Assembly (NCBI GenBank): GCA_030549335.1
Contig: CM060195.1
Coordinates: 11,499,501 to 11,563,500 of the forward strand
DNA length: 64,000 bases
Direction of reading: 5' to 3'
Origin: Pontederia crassipes
Lineage: Eukaryota; Streptophyta; Magnoliopsida; Commelinales; Pontederiaceae
Part shown: piece by piece, positions 12,122 through 24,100 of the stretch
Numbering within the stretch: the stretch's first letter is position 1
Layout: every line of letters starts with the position of its first letter
Notes under the pieces: generated by a model
Databases searched by the model: none
Seen by the model: the letters and a program-made list of their open reading frames with translations, nothing else
Told to the model about the DNA's origin: nothing
Made by a program: the position numbers and the translations under genes

Positions 12122-12714
12122 GGTACTAGCCTGGCACCATGTAAATTAAGTTAATTATTAATGCATGAAGTTAAATTAAGTTAATTATTCACGTTAAGTT
12201 AAGTATTACTTATTCATGTTATTATCATGTTAAATTAAGTAGTACTTAAGTTAATTATCATCTCTTTGGATCAAGTTAGTATTACTTATTAAGTATAATA
12301 TTAAGCATAATCTCTTAGGAATTAAGTTAAGTATTACTTAAGTTAAGTATTACTTATTCATGTTATGAATTAAGTTAAGTAGTACTTAAGTTAATTATCA
12401 TCTCTTTGGATCAAGTTAATTATTATTACTTATTAAGTATAATATTAAGTGTCATCTCTTAGGAATTAAGTTAAGTATTACTTATTCATGTTATGAATTA
12501 AGTTAAGTAGTACTTAAGTTAAGTTAACTTATGTTAATTGTTAAGTTAACTTATGAACTAATTCATGTACTTCAACATTCTTGGTGATAAAATGAGATAA
12601 TGATTCGACGATGAAGTACTTGAAACATGTGATTTTGGACTTAATTCGTAAGTTCAAAATCACACATTTTAAGTACACAAATTTTCTTACTTGGCTTAAT
12701 GTTCTCCATTACAG
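12122..12714 (+). other. AT-rich first intron of the CACTA transposase gene (inferred)
   Basis: This stretch consists of TTAAGTTAATTA and AAGTATTACTTA repeats, including a roughly 110-160-bp unit carrying 'ATCTCTTTGGATCAAGTTA' that appears twice (about 12260 and 12400). It runs from the donor after AAGAAG to the acceptor CATTACAG. No ORF. Confidence 0.45.
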
Positions 12715-12716
12715 AA

Positions 12717-15056
12717 ATGATAAAGCCAGATCGTAGTTGGATTCATCGTTGGAAGGATAAACATGGCGTCATAACTGAAGAATATAAGGATGGTGTTGAT
12801 GAATTCATTAATGTGGCATATCAAAATGAAGGTATTGCTTCTTCATATGACAAAATCTTATGTCCATGCCGGAAGTGCAAATGTTATCAGTGAAAAGTAA
12901 GATATGATGTGCAGAAGGATTTATATTACAACGGTATTTTACTTACATACACCAATTGGTTCTTTCATGGCGAAGAAAGATGGGCTACAGAAACAAGTAA
13001 TGTAGATATCGTTATGGGGTACTCGAGCAATCCGTACAGGGACATGATACGAGATGCAATGTTAGGAGAAAATGTTGGCGAAACATCGATTGAAGAAGAC
13101 CCGAATCCTTTGGCTTCTAAGTTTTATAATCTTCTCGAAGAGGCAGATGAACCTTTATGGGATGGATGCGTGAAGCAAACTAGACTTTCTGCAGTGGCAC
13201 AACTAATGAATTTAAAATCAGAATTTAATATGAGCGAAAGTTGTTTTGACCAGATGCTTGCCATTATTAAGAGTATGCTTCTAGTTTTTGAGAAATTACC
13301 AAGAAATTTTTACAAGTGCAAACGGTTGATGAGAGATTTAGGGTTGGAATATTAGAAGATTGATGCTTGCTGCAATCATTACATGTTGTACTACAAGGAA
13401 AACACCTCACTTATGAGATGTTCTATTTGTGGCGAGCGCAGATTCAAGCCGAAAAAGAATACTCAAAGTTCGAAAAAAAATGTGGCAAATGCAATATTTA
13501 GATATTTTCCGATTGTTCCAAGATTACAACGACTATTTCTTTCTGAAAAAACTGCATTATTTATGAGGTGACACAAAGAAGGGGCACGTGAAGATCCAAA
13601 TTCAATTACACATCCTTCGGATGCGGTGGCATGGAGACGATTTGATGCACTTCATCCGGATTTTTCTGCAAAATCACGCAATGTTAGATTAGAACTTTGC
13701 ACCGATGGCTTCAACCCATTTGGCTCATCGAGTACTGCTTATTCATGTTAGCCTATTTTTGTGACACCGTATAATTTGCCTCCAAGCATGTATATGAGAC
13801 GAGAGAATATATTGCTTACCTGTATCATCCCGGGTCCTCAATCTCCTGGTAAAAGTTTAGATGTTTACTTAATACCTTTGATTGACGAACTCAAGATGTT
13901 GTGAGAGGATGGCGTGGTTACCTATGACAAATCTCCTTTCGAAAGGTGCATGTTATAATTGAAAAGGAAGGCGAAGAATAAGGCAAAAATTGCAGGCTCC
14001 ATATGTGAAGCGTATTTCATTGAGGAGGTGTCAAACTTCACTTCAAAATACTTTGAGCCGCACATACAATCATGACACACCCAAGTTCCAAGAAACGATG
14101 ATGGTGGTGAAGGAGAAGTTGACATGAATATTCTATCCATCTTCAAGTACTCATGTCGACTTCTTGGTGCAGGACGCAAAGTTATCTTGAATGACAGAGA
14201 TCTCACCGTCGTTGAGAATTATGTTCTTGCAAATTGTAGCGAAGTGACATCGTATCTCGAGTAAGGCAATTTGTTCTAATTTGTTATATAATTTAAAGCT
14301 AATTGTTACTATATGATTGTATTAATTGAAAACTATGAATTCAGTAAATTCGAATAATTACAGAGAGAAATCAATCCGTTAGTTTCAAACGATGAGTTAT
14401 TGAAACTACAAGACGAACATTTTGCCGATTGGTTGAGATGTGAAGTGAGAAATCTTTCCGCTTGTTCTTAATTGTTATAAGTTTGTAACTTTTAATAAAA
14501 TTTTTGTTTATTTTTTTTGTAGGTTATTAATGGCTCAGTCATAGAGAACAAAATATGAGATCTCGGTCATGGCCCGAAGAAACAAGTTCTTAGCTACTGC
14601 GGCGTCATAGTCAATGGATATCGGATCCATACATAAGAATATAGCCAACAACATTCAACTATTAATAGTGGCATATGTGTTCTAGGAAGCATGTACAAGG
14701 ACGACGACTTTGATTACTACGGTGTTATAGAAGACATCTTAGAATTATCTTATTTGGAAAAATCTAACAAAGTCGTGGTGCTAAAATGTTGTTGGTTCGA
14801 TCCAGAGAAAGGAGTTCGGATCGATCAAAAGTTTAAATTGGTGGATATTAACCCTCGATCGAGACTTCAGTCATACGATCCATTCGTATTGGCGGAACAA
14901 GCACAACAAGTGTACTACACTAAGTATCCATCGAAAAGAACCAAGGATGAATGGTGGGCGTCATGCAAGGTGAGGAGTAAACTATTCTTAGCAAAAACAA
15001 TGGTAGATGAGAATGAAACATCATCCGTACACAACGATGTGCCCATGGATGATTAC
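12717..15056 (+). pseudogene. TNP2-type CACTA transposase (TnpD-like), internally deleted
   Basis: From ATG 12717 one frame is continuous to about 13955 except for single stops at 12891, 13353, 13569, 13749 and 13902. It begins with the transposase-associated domain (RSWIH, C-P-C-x2-C-x-C), then a TNP2 domain with CSICGERR, FRYFPIVPRLQRLF, LCTDGFNPFG (first catalytic Asp) and PGKSLDVYLIPLIDEL. At about 13928 the text jumps in frame from VVTYD to SPFERCML, which belongs to the later DUF4218 domain, so the rest of the catalytic domain is deleted. After introns, 14691-15056 encodes the C-terminal DUF4216 domain (DDDFDYYGVIEDILELSY, CCWFDPEKGVRID). Such transposases cut element ends. This one cannot. 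Confidence 0.9.
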
Positions 15057-15343
15057 TGAGACGATTGATGTGGCCAATGGAGTTGAGAATTTTTAATTGA
15101 TCGATGACGCTGAGCCAATGGAAAAGTTCAATTCAAATGACCTCTTGGATGTGAACTTCAATAATTTCATTAATGATGACTCAAACCAAGATTATAGTGA
15201 CGATGATGAAGATGATGAAAATGAATCAGAATACGAAACAAGTGAATGAATCTCGTAATTATTCTAATGACATAAGCTTTTTACTTTTTTTAAAAGTTAT
15301 ATATGGTTACCGATAATAAGAGAAGTTTCTTTTTATTTCAGTC

Positions 15344-17628
15344 ATGGTTACTAGGGGTCGAGCATCTGGGTCATCTCGCTCTTCTAGGTGTTCACTCCAG
15401 ATGAGTCAGCCATCACAACCACCAGGTAATATATTCATTATGAGCTGCTTATTTATAGTTGATTATAATAGTTAAATTCCTTTTTTAATAATATCAGTTC
15501 CTCCGCCGCTGACGGGGCACGTAGCCGGATCGTCACATAGTAGGCAATCCATTGGTGGGTCTGCTCAGCGTATCACTCCAGGTACGTGACACATTGTAGG
15601 CAATAGACGGTAGGAGATAGAGTTTATTTAAATATTTTGTTTTTGTGACAATTGCTCCATCGTCGACGGGGAACATAGTCGGTACGTCTCGATCGCACGA
15701 CCATGATCGTCATGTCACACCAGGTTATTTTTTGTATATTACTTAATTTTATGTAGGAGCCAAATTTTATGTATTTTCTTGTGATGGAAGTTGCTACCCC
15801 ACCGCCACCGCCGAGAATACCTGACGCTTCACCACAATCTAGCGTTGGTGAGCGACATCTTACGCCAGGTGATATATTTATTATTATTGACATTTCTCAA
15901 TTAATTATATTAATTATTTTTTAATTGCTACGCCGCCGATAGCACAAGCTAATGACTCAATTCATTCAAACGAGCGGACTGCTACTGATCATGCGGTACA
16001 CATCAATCGAGGTGAGAACATTACTGTACATCTATCAATTATCACAATTTTAATTTGGTATGACACTACTGATTTATTATGTATTAGGGCCCGTAGATGA
16101 TGTCGGACCTTCACAGCCTATCCCAGTTGTACCGGATGATGATTCATCTTCGAGTGATGAAGAGCGGTTACACGATAATGGGGTGGTCACTGTGAATAAT
16201 ATTGCTTGATTGTAAGTTAAATAAGTTGTACAAATTTTGTTATAGTTTTGGTTATCATTGAAAATTAATTCTTCTTTGTAATTGGTAGGACAATTTTCTT
16301 ACCCTCTAGTACCGTGTGGGATGTCAGTGCACTCGTTCTTTCCCACTTGCCGGAAGGGGCAGGATCCTGGAAAGATGTCCAAATTCAAGTGTGAGATGAC
16401 ATCTTTCGAGCCTTTACGGTATGATCTTCTATTTGGGTTACATAATTCGATTTATATTTATTTTAAAATTACTAAGTTTTAACGTTCTATTTGTAGGAGG
16501 CAAATCAGTTTCATCCGGATCTTAGTTTAGGGACGATCCGGAGAGCTTTTGAGGAGGTCGCTGCGAAATGCCTTCGAAATCGATTATACAAGTTTCGCAA
16601 GGTCGTCACGTCCGCCGGCCTCACTTTGGAGCAGGGCATACAAAGATGACCAAGACATATTAGGCGTTCGGTTTGGGAGTCCCTCTGTAGGAAGTGGTAA
16701 GTATGTATACTTTTACATTATTTTTATGAAAATTATAGTTTTTTGAAAGTGTAAGTATTTGATGTTCACAAAGGACGGATGAACGATGGCAAAGGAAGTC
16801 GAAAAAGGCAAGAGTTAATCGTCTTTCGAAGCCCGAGGCCCACATCCACACAGGGGGATCGATGCGATTTGATGAGCATTGATGTCGCATGGTAATTTAC
16901 ATATAAATTCAATTAATCAAACTTTTGACTTATACTTATGTTATCAAATTTGAAACTTTATTGTAGGAAGGAAAAGAAGGCGATCACGTAGACTTTCGTG
17001 TGGTCTATGAGGCCATGCATAAGAGCCGGAAGACAAACGACTTAGTCATGCCCACTGCTCGTAGGCTTCTTGTAAGTCTCATGATATGATCATTTCGTTG
17101 TTGTCATTAGTGCACTATTTTTGAAATACATAATGTTTAAATTTTATAGGATGAGTATAATGCGAAAATGACTGAAAAGTATGAAGATGATCCGAGTACT
17201 CAGCCACCAGGTAATGTTTCTTCATTGGTTTAGTCATGTTTTTAATTCACATGTTTCTTGATATATAATTTATATATTATATGATTGTATAATTTTTCTA
17301 TTTCGTAGAGGACCCTGCTGTTTGGGAGGAGGTGGCTGGCACGATACGAGGGGAATACTTGCATGGCATCGGCACAGCCGCTCAGATACCTAGGAGGATC
17401 AGAGGATATGCAGGAGGTGCATCTGCTCCGAGCTCATCCGCTGCACCTGATCTGACGCAGCTATCACAATAGCTATCGCAGCAGTTATCGGAGCAGATAT
17501 CGCAGTAGGTGTTGCAGCAGGTGTCGCAGCAGTTGTCGAAGCACTTGGGTCCTCTATTGCAGGCGATTCAAGGGATTGATCCCGACGCAAAATACATCCC
17601 CGCGAGGCCATGGACCGAGCACGTCTAG
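15344..17628 (+). pseudogene. TnpA-like CACTA protein (plant Ptta/En/Spm family), spliced, with stops
   Basis: The ATG at 15344 (MVTRGRASGSSRSS) lies just after an acceptor. Short serine/proline-rich exons follow at about 15497-15580, 15655-15720, 15787-15865, 15930-16010 and 16088-16210. The conserved part starts near 16290 and continues with FHPDLSLGTIRRAFEEVAAKCLRNRL at 16510, the RRSVWESLCRKW block at 16660 and a KPEAHIHTGGSMRFDEH block at 16830, both typical of the Ptta/En/Spm transposase family (PF03004 type). The last exons carry DPAVWEEVAGTIRG and a glutamine-rich heptad tail ending at 17628. Two TAG codons interrupt CAG-rich heptads near 17470 and 17506. TnpA-type proteins bind the subterminal repeats and activate or repress the element. 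Confidence 0.75.
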
Positions 17629-17929
17629 GTCGAACGTCCGGAATGATAACAATAACTCTCAAACCTAGGATAGAAAACAAACTATGCATTTGTTATTTAT
17701 AGACTTAAACATACATATAGTTTGTTAGTTCGGTTTAGTAGTTTTCGTATTCTTATGTTATATATTATGTCTGTGATGGTTTTATATTGCCTGTGATGAT
17801 TTTATATTGTCTGTGATGCTTTTATATTGCCTGTGATGAATATCAATGAATTTTGAGATGCATTATAAATTGTATGGTGTGGGAAGGGAAAAAATGAGAC
17901 TGGGGCAGGTAAAAAAAATGTGCAAGTAG

Positions 17930-18380
17930 CGACACCATAGCGTCTCATTGGCGTCTCAACGCATGTCGACGCTACTTTAAATATATCGCACTTAGCGTTA
18001 TCTTAGCGTCTCATTGGCGACACAAGCACAATCATATTTGCGTTAATATAGCGCCTTACTAGCGCCTACATTAGCCACACGTGGGCGCCGAAATAGCGTC
18101 TCATGTCTACCACCCCTTGCGCGTCGACTTAGCGACGCGGTCCTACTTCGCACAGCCGCAAACATCGCGTCTTAATAACGTCGATATAGCGTCAACATGT
18201 GGCGCTAGTTGCGTCTCACTATCTTTGACTCTAGTGCGACGCCACTAGCCACCGATTACCAACGTCTCAGTTTTGCGGCGCTAGTTAGACGCTAAGGAGA
18301 CGCTCTTCACAACAGAGATGTAATAGCGCCTCCCTAGCATCTCCATCCTTGAGTCGCTAATTGCCAATTTTCTTGTAGTG
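17930..18380. repeat. CACTA right subterminal repeats and terminal inverted repeat
   Basis: About two dozen TAGCGTC/GACGCTA-type heptamers in both orientations fill 17935-18360 and end in the terminal repeat. This is the right-hand counterpart of 9478-11480 but much shorter. Before it, 17629-17930 is AT-rich, with a short repeated 'TGTGATGnTTTTATATTG' motif at 17770-17830. Confidence 0.85.
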
Positions 18381-18383
18381 AGT

Positions 18384-19516
18384 AGAAGATGATCCCTGAT
18401 CAAGCATAAAGTTTTGAGGTTGTATTCTTTGATTGAATCTGTCTTGCAAAGCAGGAAATTGAGCTTGTTGATTATTATCTCTATATGAAAAGTTCGAGTT
18501 ATTTTTCCATCCAGAATTAAAAAGTGTTGGAATACTAATCATTATTAGAAGGATATGGATCAATCGCGTTTGCCTGATGTTGATGTCCTTGTTGCTTGAG
18601 TAGTTCACAGTGTATGGAGATATGATCGGATGAACCACATATTTTACAGCATCTTGTTATCATATTAACAGTAGGGGTAGCTTCGTTGAATCCTAGCCTA
18701 CTAATCATCACCTTCTAAACAATATATTCCACCTTAGAAGAAAAATTAAGTCCTAGCCTACTAATCATCTACATTTTTCTTTATAAACACACCATCAGCA
18801 GAATTGTCGAGTGCCATCTTTGAAGCATAATTAAGTCCATTGTGAAAGGATTGGACTAAAATCCATTTGCTCAAATCGTGATGGAGACATGATCTTAGGA
18901 ATGTCTTAAACCTTTGCTAAGCTTCGTTTCCTAATCTTTTTGAACAAAACCGATGACTTGGTTCCTGATTTTAATTGTCTTACTTGGAGAAAAATAATCT
19001 GACAAAAAAACCTTTACCAATTATTTCCAAGTGGTTAATTCCCTTTGTTCCAGTGACTGTAGTCATTATTTTGCTTTGCCTCTTAGCGAAAAAGAAAAAA
19101 CTCTTAACCTCAATGCTTCTGGTGAGACTCCATTCAATTTTGATTTGAAAGCGATGTTGATTTGAATCCTCATATGGAGTTCCTCCAAATTGGTTCTGTT
19201 GGATCGTGGAGATCAAGGAGGATTTCAAATCGAAATTATTAGATTGAATAGCTGACTTCAAAATAACGGACTCTAACCCATCTGCAGTGGGGGTATAGAG
19301 TTCTTCTAGCGAGGGGACGGGTGGTTGAGGTTGTTTTTGTTGTTGAGCCATCATCTCTGCTCCTAAATCAAAATTCAACTCGATTCCTATTGATTGAGTG
19401 CTACTTGTTTCTTCAGTCAAAGGTGTTCTATTCTTATGTTTTAGCACTCTTCTTTTGAAAGTTCGATCGATTTCAAGGTCTAATTCAAGAAGTTGTCTGC
19501 GAGTAGTTTTGGGCAT
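18384..19516 (-). pseudogene. Gag of the Athila/Tat-like gypsy element, broken
   Basis: The frame from 19516 (MPKTTRRQLLELDLEIDRTF) gives the N-terminal part, with EELYTPTADGLESVILKSAI and NFDLKSSLISTIQQNQFGG typical of this gag type. The C-terminal nucleocapsid contains a CCHC zinc knuckle, C-K-I-C-GSSD-H-ISIH-C, at 18607-18648 that would bind genomic RNA. The central part (18700-19080) is frameshifted. The gene is cut from its protease partner by the CACTA element at 18380. It lies directly after the primer binding site, as expected. Confidence 0.8.
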
Positions 19517-19605
19517 ATACTAATCCATGAAATCAAAGGAAAGACTTCAATAATGAATATTAAGAGATTAGATAACAAAAGATATAATTAAAGAGTAATG
19601 ATCTA

Positions 19606-19631
19606 AATCCCCGACAATGGCGCTAAAAACT
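19606..19631 (-). other. Primer binding site of the gypsy element
   Basis: Minus-strand TAGCGCCATTGTCGGGGAT closely matches the TGGCGCC(A/G)TTGTCGGGGA site, complementary to tRNA-Asp in recall, that Athila/Tat elements carry a few bases after the 5' LTR. The second base is changed (A for G). It is separated from the LTR end (CA at 19632-19633) by AGTTTT. Confidence 0.75.
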
Positions 19632-20755
19632 TGACGTGAACTTTATGTGGATATGAATTTCTCGCACTAAAAGTAATTCTAGTCGTGTTTAAATTTTACA
19701 CTAGAGTTCACATAACTACAAGTGCACAAGTCGAATAGAAACCCTGAGTGTCATAATCCCGTTGACTTAAATCTGTTATCAATCTACTTATATCTAGAGA
19801 GTTGTCACAAAATGATTAAGAATAAATCAGATAACACAGAAACACAATTTGTAGGAAGAATAAAGGAAGAATTAAGAGGGACCAGAATATAAGAGAATAG
19901 ATTCCCTTGTGATGAACTCGTTAAAACTATTGCATCTTAGTTCTCGTCTTATAAGTCGAATGATTTCTTGGTCTTACTGTGCAAATCAATTACTCTGTCT
20001 CTAAATTCGTCGATCTCTCTTTGAGCTAAGAGAGAGGTAGTCGTTAAATATTAGATTAGGACTGATTGACTAGTCGATCTCTCTCCTAACCAGAAGAAAA
20101 AGGGTGATCTCTCAATCTTAAATATCAATCATTCTATCATAATATTATCAATTGGGACGACACTAACATCACTAGTTACTGTCATGAACTCTCGCCTCAC
20201 AACAAACAAAATGATAGACCTCTCAGTCTCTATAAAAAATGCTAACATAATATTACTGGAAACACAACAAGTAAAACACAACCAGTTCCTTCTCTCGAAT
20301 GGAACGAGTTTTTAACAAAAAGATCTTATTGAAATTGGATGCAAATAATAAAGTTGCAGTGTGTCAAGTAAATAAAAACTATGGGTCAAAACACGACATC
20401 AGAGAACTAGAATAGTAGCATTAACAGAGTATCATCACAAGGAAATCAAAATTCCTTTAGTTCGACATAAGTTTGGATCGAATCAATAATTCTCCTTTTT
20501 CCCTCTCCACTTCTTCTCCTCCTCATTTTCTTTTCTGGGTCTTCCTCCTTTTTCTTCTCCTCCTCTTTTTTCTGCTTCCGGCCTCATTTTCTTTCTCCCT
20601 GTTCAAAATTTAAAATTTGAAAAGTAATTAGTCCCCTTTTTACTAGTTCAACTCTACTACTAATAATAGATAAAAAGTGTTTCAAATATAATTAGATTTT
20701 ATATCAATCTAGTGAATTTAACTATAATAATTATGAGAAAAATAAGAAATAATCA
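19632..20755 (-). mobile_element. 5' LTR of the gypsy element, truncated
   Basis: On the minus strand the LTR ends in CA at 19632, next to the primer binding site. Positions 20331-20755 pair with 20-445 of the left LTR. Homology stops abruptly at 20755, where the left LTR continues for another 875 bp (to 1320). The promoter-bearing 5' portion is therefore missing and the element is transcriptionally dead from this end. Contains the LTR motif CTACAAGTGCACAAGTC at about 19708. Confidence 0.85.
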
Positions 20756-21112
20756 GAGCCCAAGGAAGGAGGGGGTCGCCCCCTCCCAACGACCTCCGCG
20801 CGAGGGGGGCGACCACCCCACCCCCTGCGCTGCGCGAAGGGGGGGGAGGGTCGCCCCCCCCCCCCCCCCCCCCCCCCTTCCTACGACTTCCGGCAATGTT
20901 GCAGGGAGGGGGGCGACCCCCCCCCCCACCCCCACTTCCTTGCTTGCGCTGGGGGCCACCCCCGTCCTTGCGACCTCCGGCGAAGTTGCAGGGAGGGGGG
21001 CGACCCCCCACCCCCTTGCGATGCGTCGTGCAAATGTAGGGAAGGAGGGGGTCGCCCCCCTCCGAGATAGCAGGGAGGGGGCGACCCCCATCCCTGCGCC
21101 ACATGGCGAGCA
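20756..21112. repeat. G/C-tract repeat, left part
   Basis: Built from degenerate copies of a unit like GCAGGGAGGGGGGCGACCCCC and CTCCCTGCGACCTCCGGCG, with many G and C homopolymers, including 24 consecutive C at 20854-20877. The same unit appears at 24196-24355, on the far side of the LTR element 21113-24195, so a single GC-rich repeat was probably split by that element. Long open frames through it are composition artefacts. Confidence 0.7.
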
Positions 21113-24100
21113 TGAGGAGTCAATTTTGACATTACACCGCGTGCGGTGACTAGGAGGATAGGCACTTTGCCATGTCTATTTTGAGTAGCAGCGGAAGATT
21201 TATGATCGAAATGACTATGTTGAGAGTTGCTTTTATAGGCATTCAATCACGGACATGACCTGAGTTTTGTATTACTCGTCATGGGTTCGTGACATTAGTG
21301 CGTTGCGGCGCTAATGCAGGCGCTTGGGTACTTAAAATCCGCTTGGGCACAGGACCACCTCACCCCTTGGTGATCACTTGATGTTTCGACGATCTTGAGG
21401 CGGGACAAGGTTCTTTGATCTAGCACTCCATGCCTTGTCCATTCCAAATCGCTATGGTAAGCGACAAGAGTCTCCCCAAGTTTCCTTGTGGTTCAACTCA
21501 CTCCCAACGTGGAGTACTTCATTTGTTGAGTGTAGAGTGCAGGACCATCTTATCCTTAGGTGGTCGTTTGATATCTCAACAATTTGAGATGGAGCAAGGT
21601 TCGTTGATATGAGACTTTCTACCTTGTCCACTTCAAGTTGTTATAATGAGCGACGGGAGTCTCTCCACGGATGTTGTGGTTCAACTCGATCCTGCTGCTT
21701 CGATGGGCTGTCCTTGTCTTTGGTCTAAGTAACTTCCTCTTTGCGACTTGAGTCTCTCTCCCCCACCATTGCCCTTGCACAAGGGCTTTGTGGTTTGGCA
21801 CTTGTCTTGGCACGAATGATTTGGCAACGCAACTAGCGAACAGAGGTTGGGCGATACTATCGTTCCAACTCCGTCCTAGTCCAAAGCTTCAATCCCTCTA
21901 CTTGAAGAGCACCAACGTTGGGTCTTCATCCACTTGGGAACACTGTAGGTGGAGCGCGGTGATACCTTTCACATCCTCCTTCAACATGCCCATCTGACTA
22001 ATATTGAACAATGCGACATTGACCTCTAGTCCCGACTTGTCAGGGCTTTCCATAATTGATGAATTACCATTTGCCTCTGTCGCATGTCTCAATGGGATCC
22101 ATGTTTGCCATTCCACATTGTCGTCATGGCATTGCCATCATGAGTTCGTCATATCTTGCAAGGTTCTTGGGATATGATTTCTTCTGACCTTTGAAGCTTA
22201 GGCAACACCTTTGGGTATGGATGGGACGACGTCTTTGTGCTCGTTCATGAAGAGAATGCACCTTAGATACTCGTCCGTCTACAATTCGAACGAAGTGATG
22301 TCATTGTACTTGTCAACATAGATCATGAACATTTGACATACTTGTCCACTGGACAGCTGACCCTGATGAAAGAGTAGCCATTTCGGAACTTCACCGATCC
22401 ATGAGGATGCTCGTGAAGACGCTTCACTTGGGTAAGCGGATTGTGATTGGTAAACTTGTGGCATGAGCTCCCAACTTCATCAGATTCTAAATTCAAAGGG
22501 ATGACATCGCTAGTGTGTCCTTCGAAACCTTGTGGACTCTGATCCTTAGAGGCCGCTTCGATTACTCGAGGCGTTGGCCAAGAGGAAAGGGCATTTCTTC
22601 CTTCGATTGGTGGTGGAACGCTTGACAGCAGCATACCAAGGTTCGTTGATGCTCGACGCTCATACCATTTGCCAAATTAGTCGCTGTGTTGTGGCGTTGA
22701 TTTGCGTTGGCATGTAGCAGGTTCGTTCCAACCCTTGATGGTTGACATCACGCCGCTTGCAGGACGACACTTGATGAGGCAAGCAAAGCTGACAGCTCGT
22801 CCCTCATTGTTTGCAAGTAATCAATGCTTTGCCCGATCTGTGAAAGTCATCTTGGCATGGCAAACGATGCCGACGGCACGACAAAACGCTTGTGAATGAT
22901 ACTCCATAGCCGAAAGAATGTTCCTCGACTGAAAAAGGACCATGAACCTTAATGCTTAACCTTGAGCCAACTTCTCCCATTGAGTGATTGTGCGCTTCAT
23001 GTTACATGACTGAGCATGCGATGTGATGTCACAAAATACCGAGCAGCACAAGATTGTCATAATACTGCATGACCGACAGTCCCTGAATGTGACACGGGTT
23101 CTCCGAGTTACATGACACTTGTGTAAGGCGACCTCTTGGTATGGGTAGCGCAAGACCATCATACGGAGCATATGGCCACTCTTGACGCAACGCGACACTT
23201 CAAAATTTCCGTTTGTATACCTGGGGTGGTTGATCTGCTCGAGTGAGCGATGCATGACCGTTCAGTTAGGCGGGGCAATCAATCCGCCATCATAGTACAT
23301 GACACGGGTGTATGAGGAACTTGCTGCGGCGCGCGACTGGGCGTGCAACAAGGAAGCTTGTCATGCATTCTTCGTTGGCGTCCATGATCAAAGACCATGG
23401 CACCAGTGCACCTGGGCGTAGTAGAGGTTTTGGGCGGAAGCACTGTTTCTACTCTAGAGCACTTAGCGATGACACAAACGAGTCATCGTCGCATGGTGAT
23501 CCGAGTAGGATAAACTGCTCTGATACCACTTATCATGAGATCAATCTCGGGCACTAAATCACGTGTGACGACTAGGCAGATAGGCACCTAGCCAAGCCTA
23601 TTTTGAGTAGCAGCGAAAGATTTATGGTCGAGACGACTATACCGAGAGTCGCTCTTATAGGCATTCAATCACATATATGACTTGAGTGTTGGACTACTCG
23701 TCATAGATCCGTGGTATTAGCGCTTTGCGGCACTCATGCATACGCTTGGGTGCTTAAAGTACGAAGGGGCAGTCGAGGAATTACGAGATGCCATGGAGAC
23801 ACCGAAGTGGGTTGCCACCTCATGCTCAAGACCATGATATTAAAATTAAAGGAAAGCTTGTTTGTTTGAATATGATGAAGCATAACATACATCTGGGCAT
23901 CGAAAGGCACTAGTGAACTCCTCCCAGTGTACCGTAATATAGGAGTCTTATTACATATTGAACATACAAAAGACGTACCCTACGGATAACGTCACATAAC
24001 TAGGCCATTCATAAAGATGACTTTACAAGATAAATATCCTAAGGGCGGATAACTTGGTACTCATCAATATTACGCAGCGCAAGACGACTGCATGTGTTCT

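Larger units (their letters stand above)
9458..18380 (+). mobile_element. CACTA (En/Spm-type) DNA transposon, complete ends
   Basis: The element starts CACTACAAGAAAATTGGCG and ends with the near-perfect inverse (GCCAATTTTCTTGTAGTG). It is flanked by the 3-bp target duplication AGT (9455-9457 and 18381-18383). Subterminal regions are packed with the short motif TAGCGTC/GACGCTA in both orientations, as expected for TnpA-binding sites in this superfamily. Inside lie a TNP2-type transposase relic and a TnpA-like gene, both on the plus strand. The 8923-bp element inserted into the gag-pol region of the gypsy element, so it is the younger of the two. Stops and an internal deletion make it non-autonomous. 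Confidence 0.97.

Noticed and set aside
11493..12149. Several long overlapping frames on both strands rich in Pro/Arg or Gly/Arg
   Set aside because: All frames of the CCTCCGCC-type repeat are open by composition, and none has a domain or a partner exon. Treated as a non-coding GC-rich leader.
20712..21246. Open frames through the G/C-tract repeat
   Set aside because: Low-complexity Gly/Pro/Arg translations, open in several frames at once; no protein evidence.
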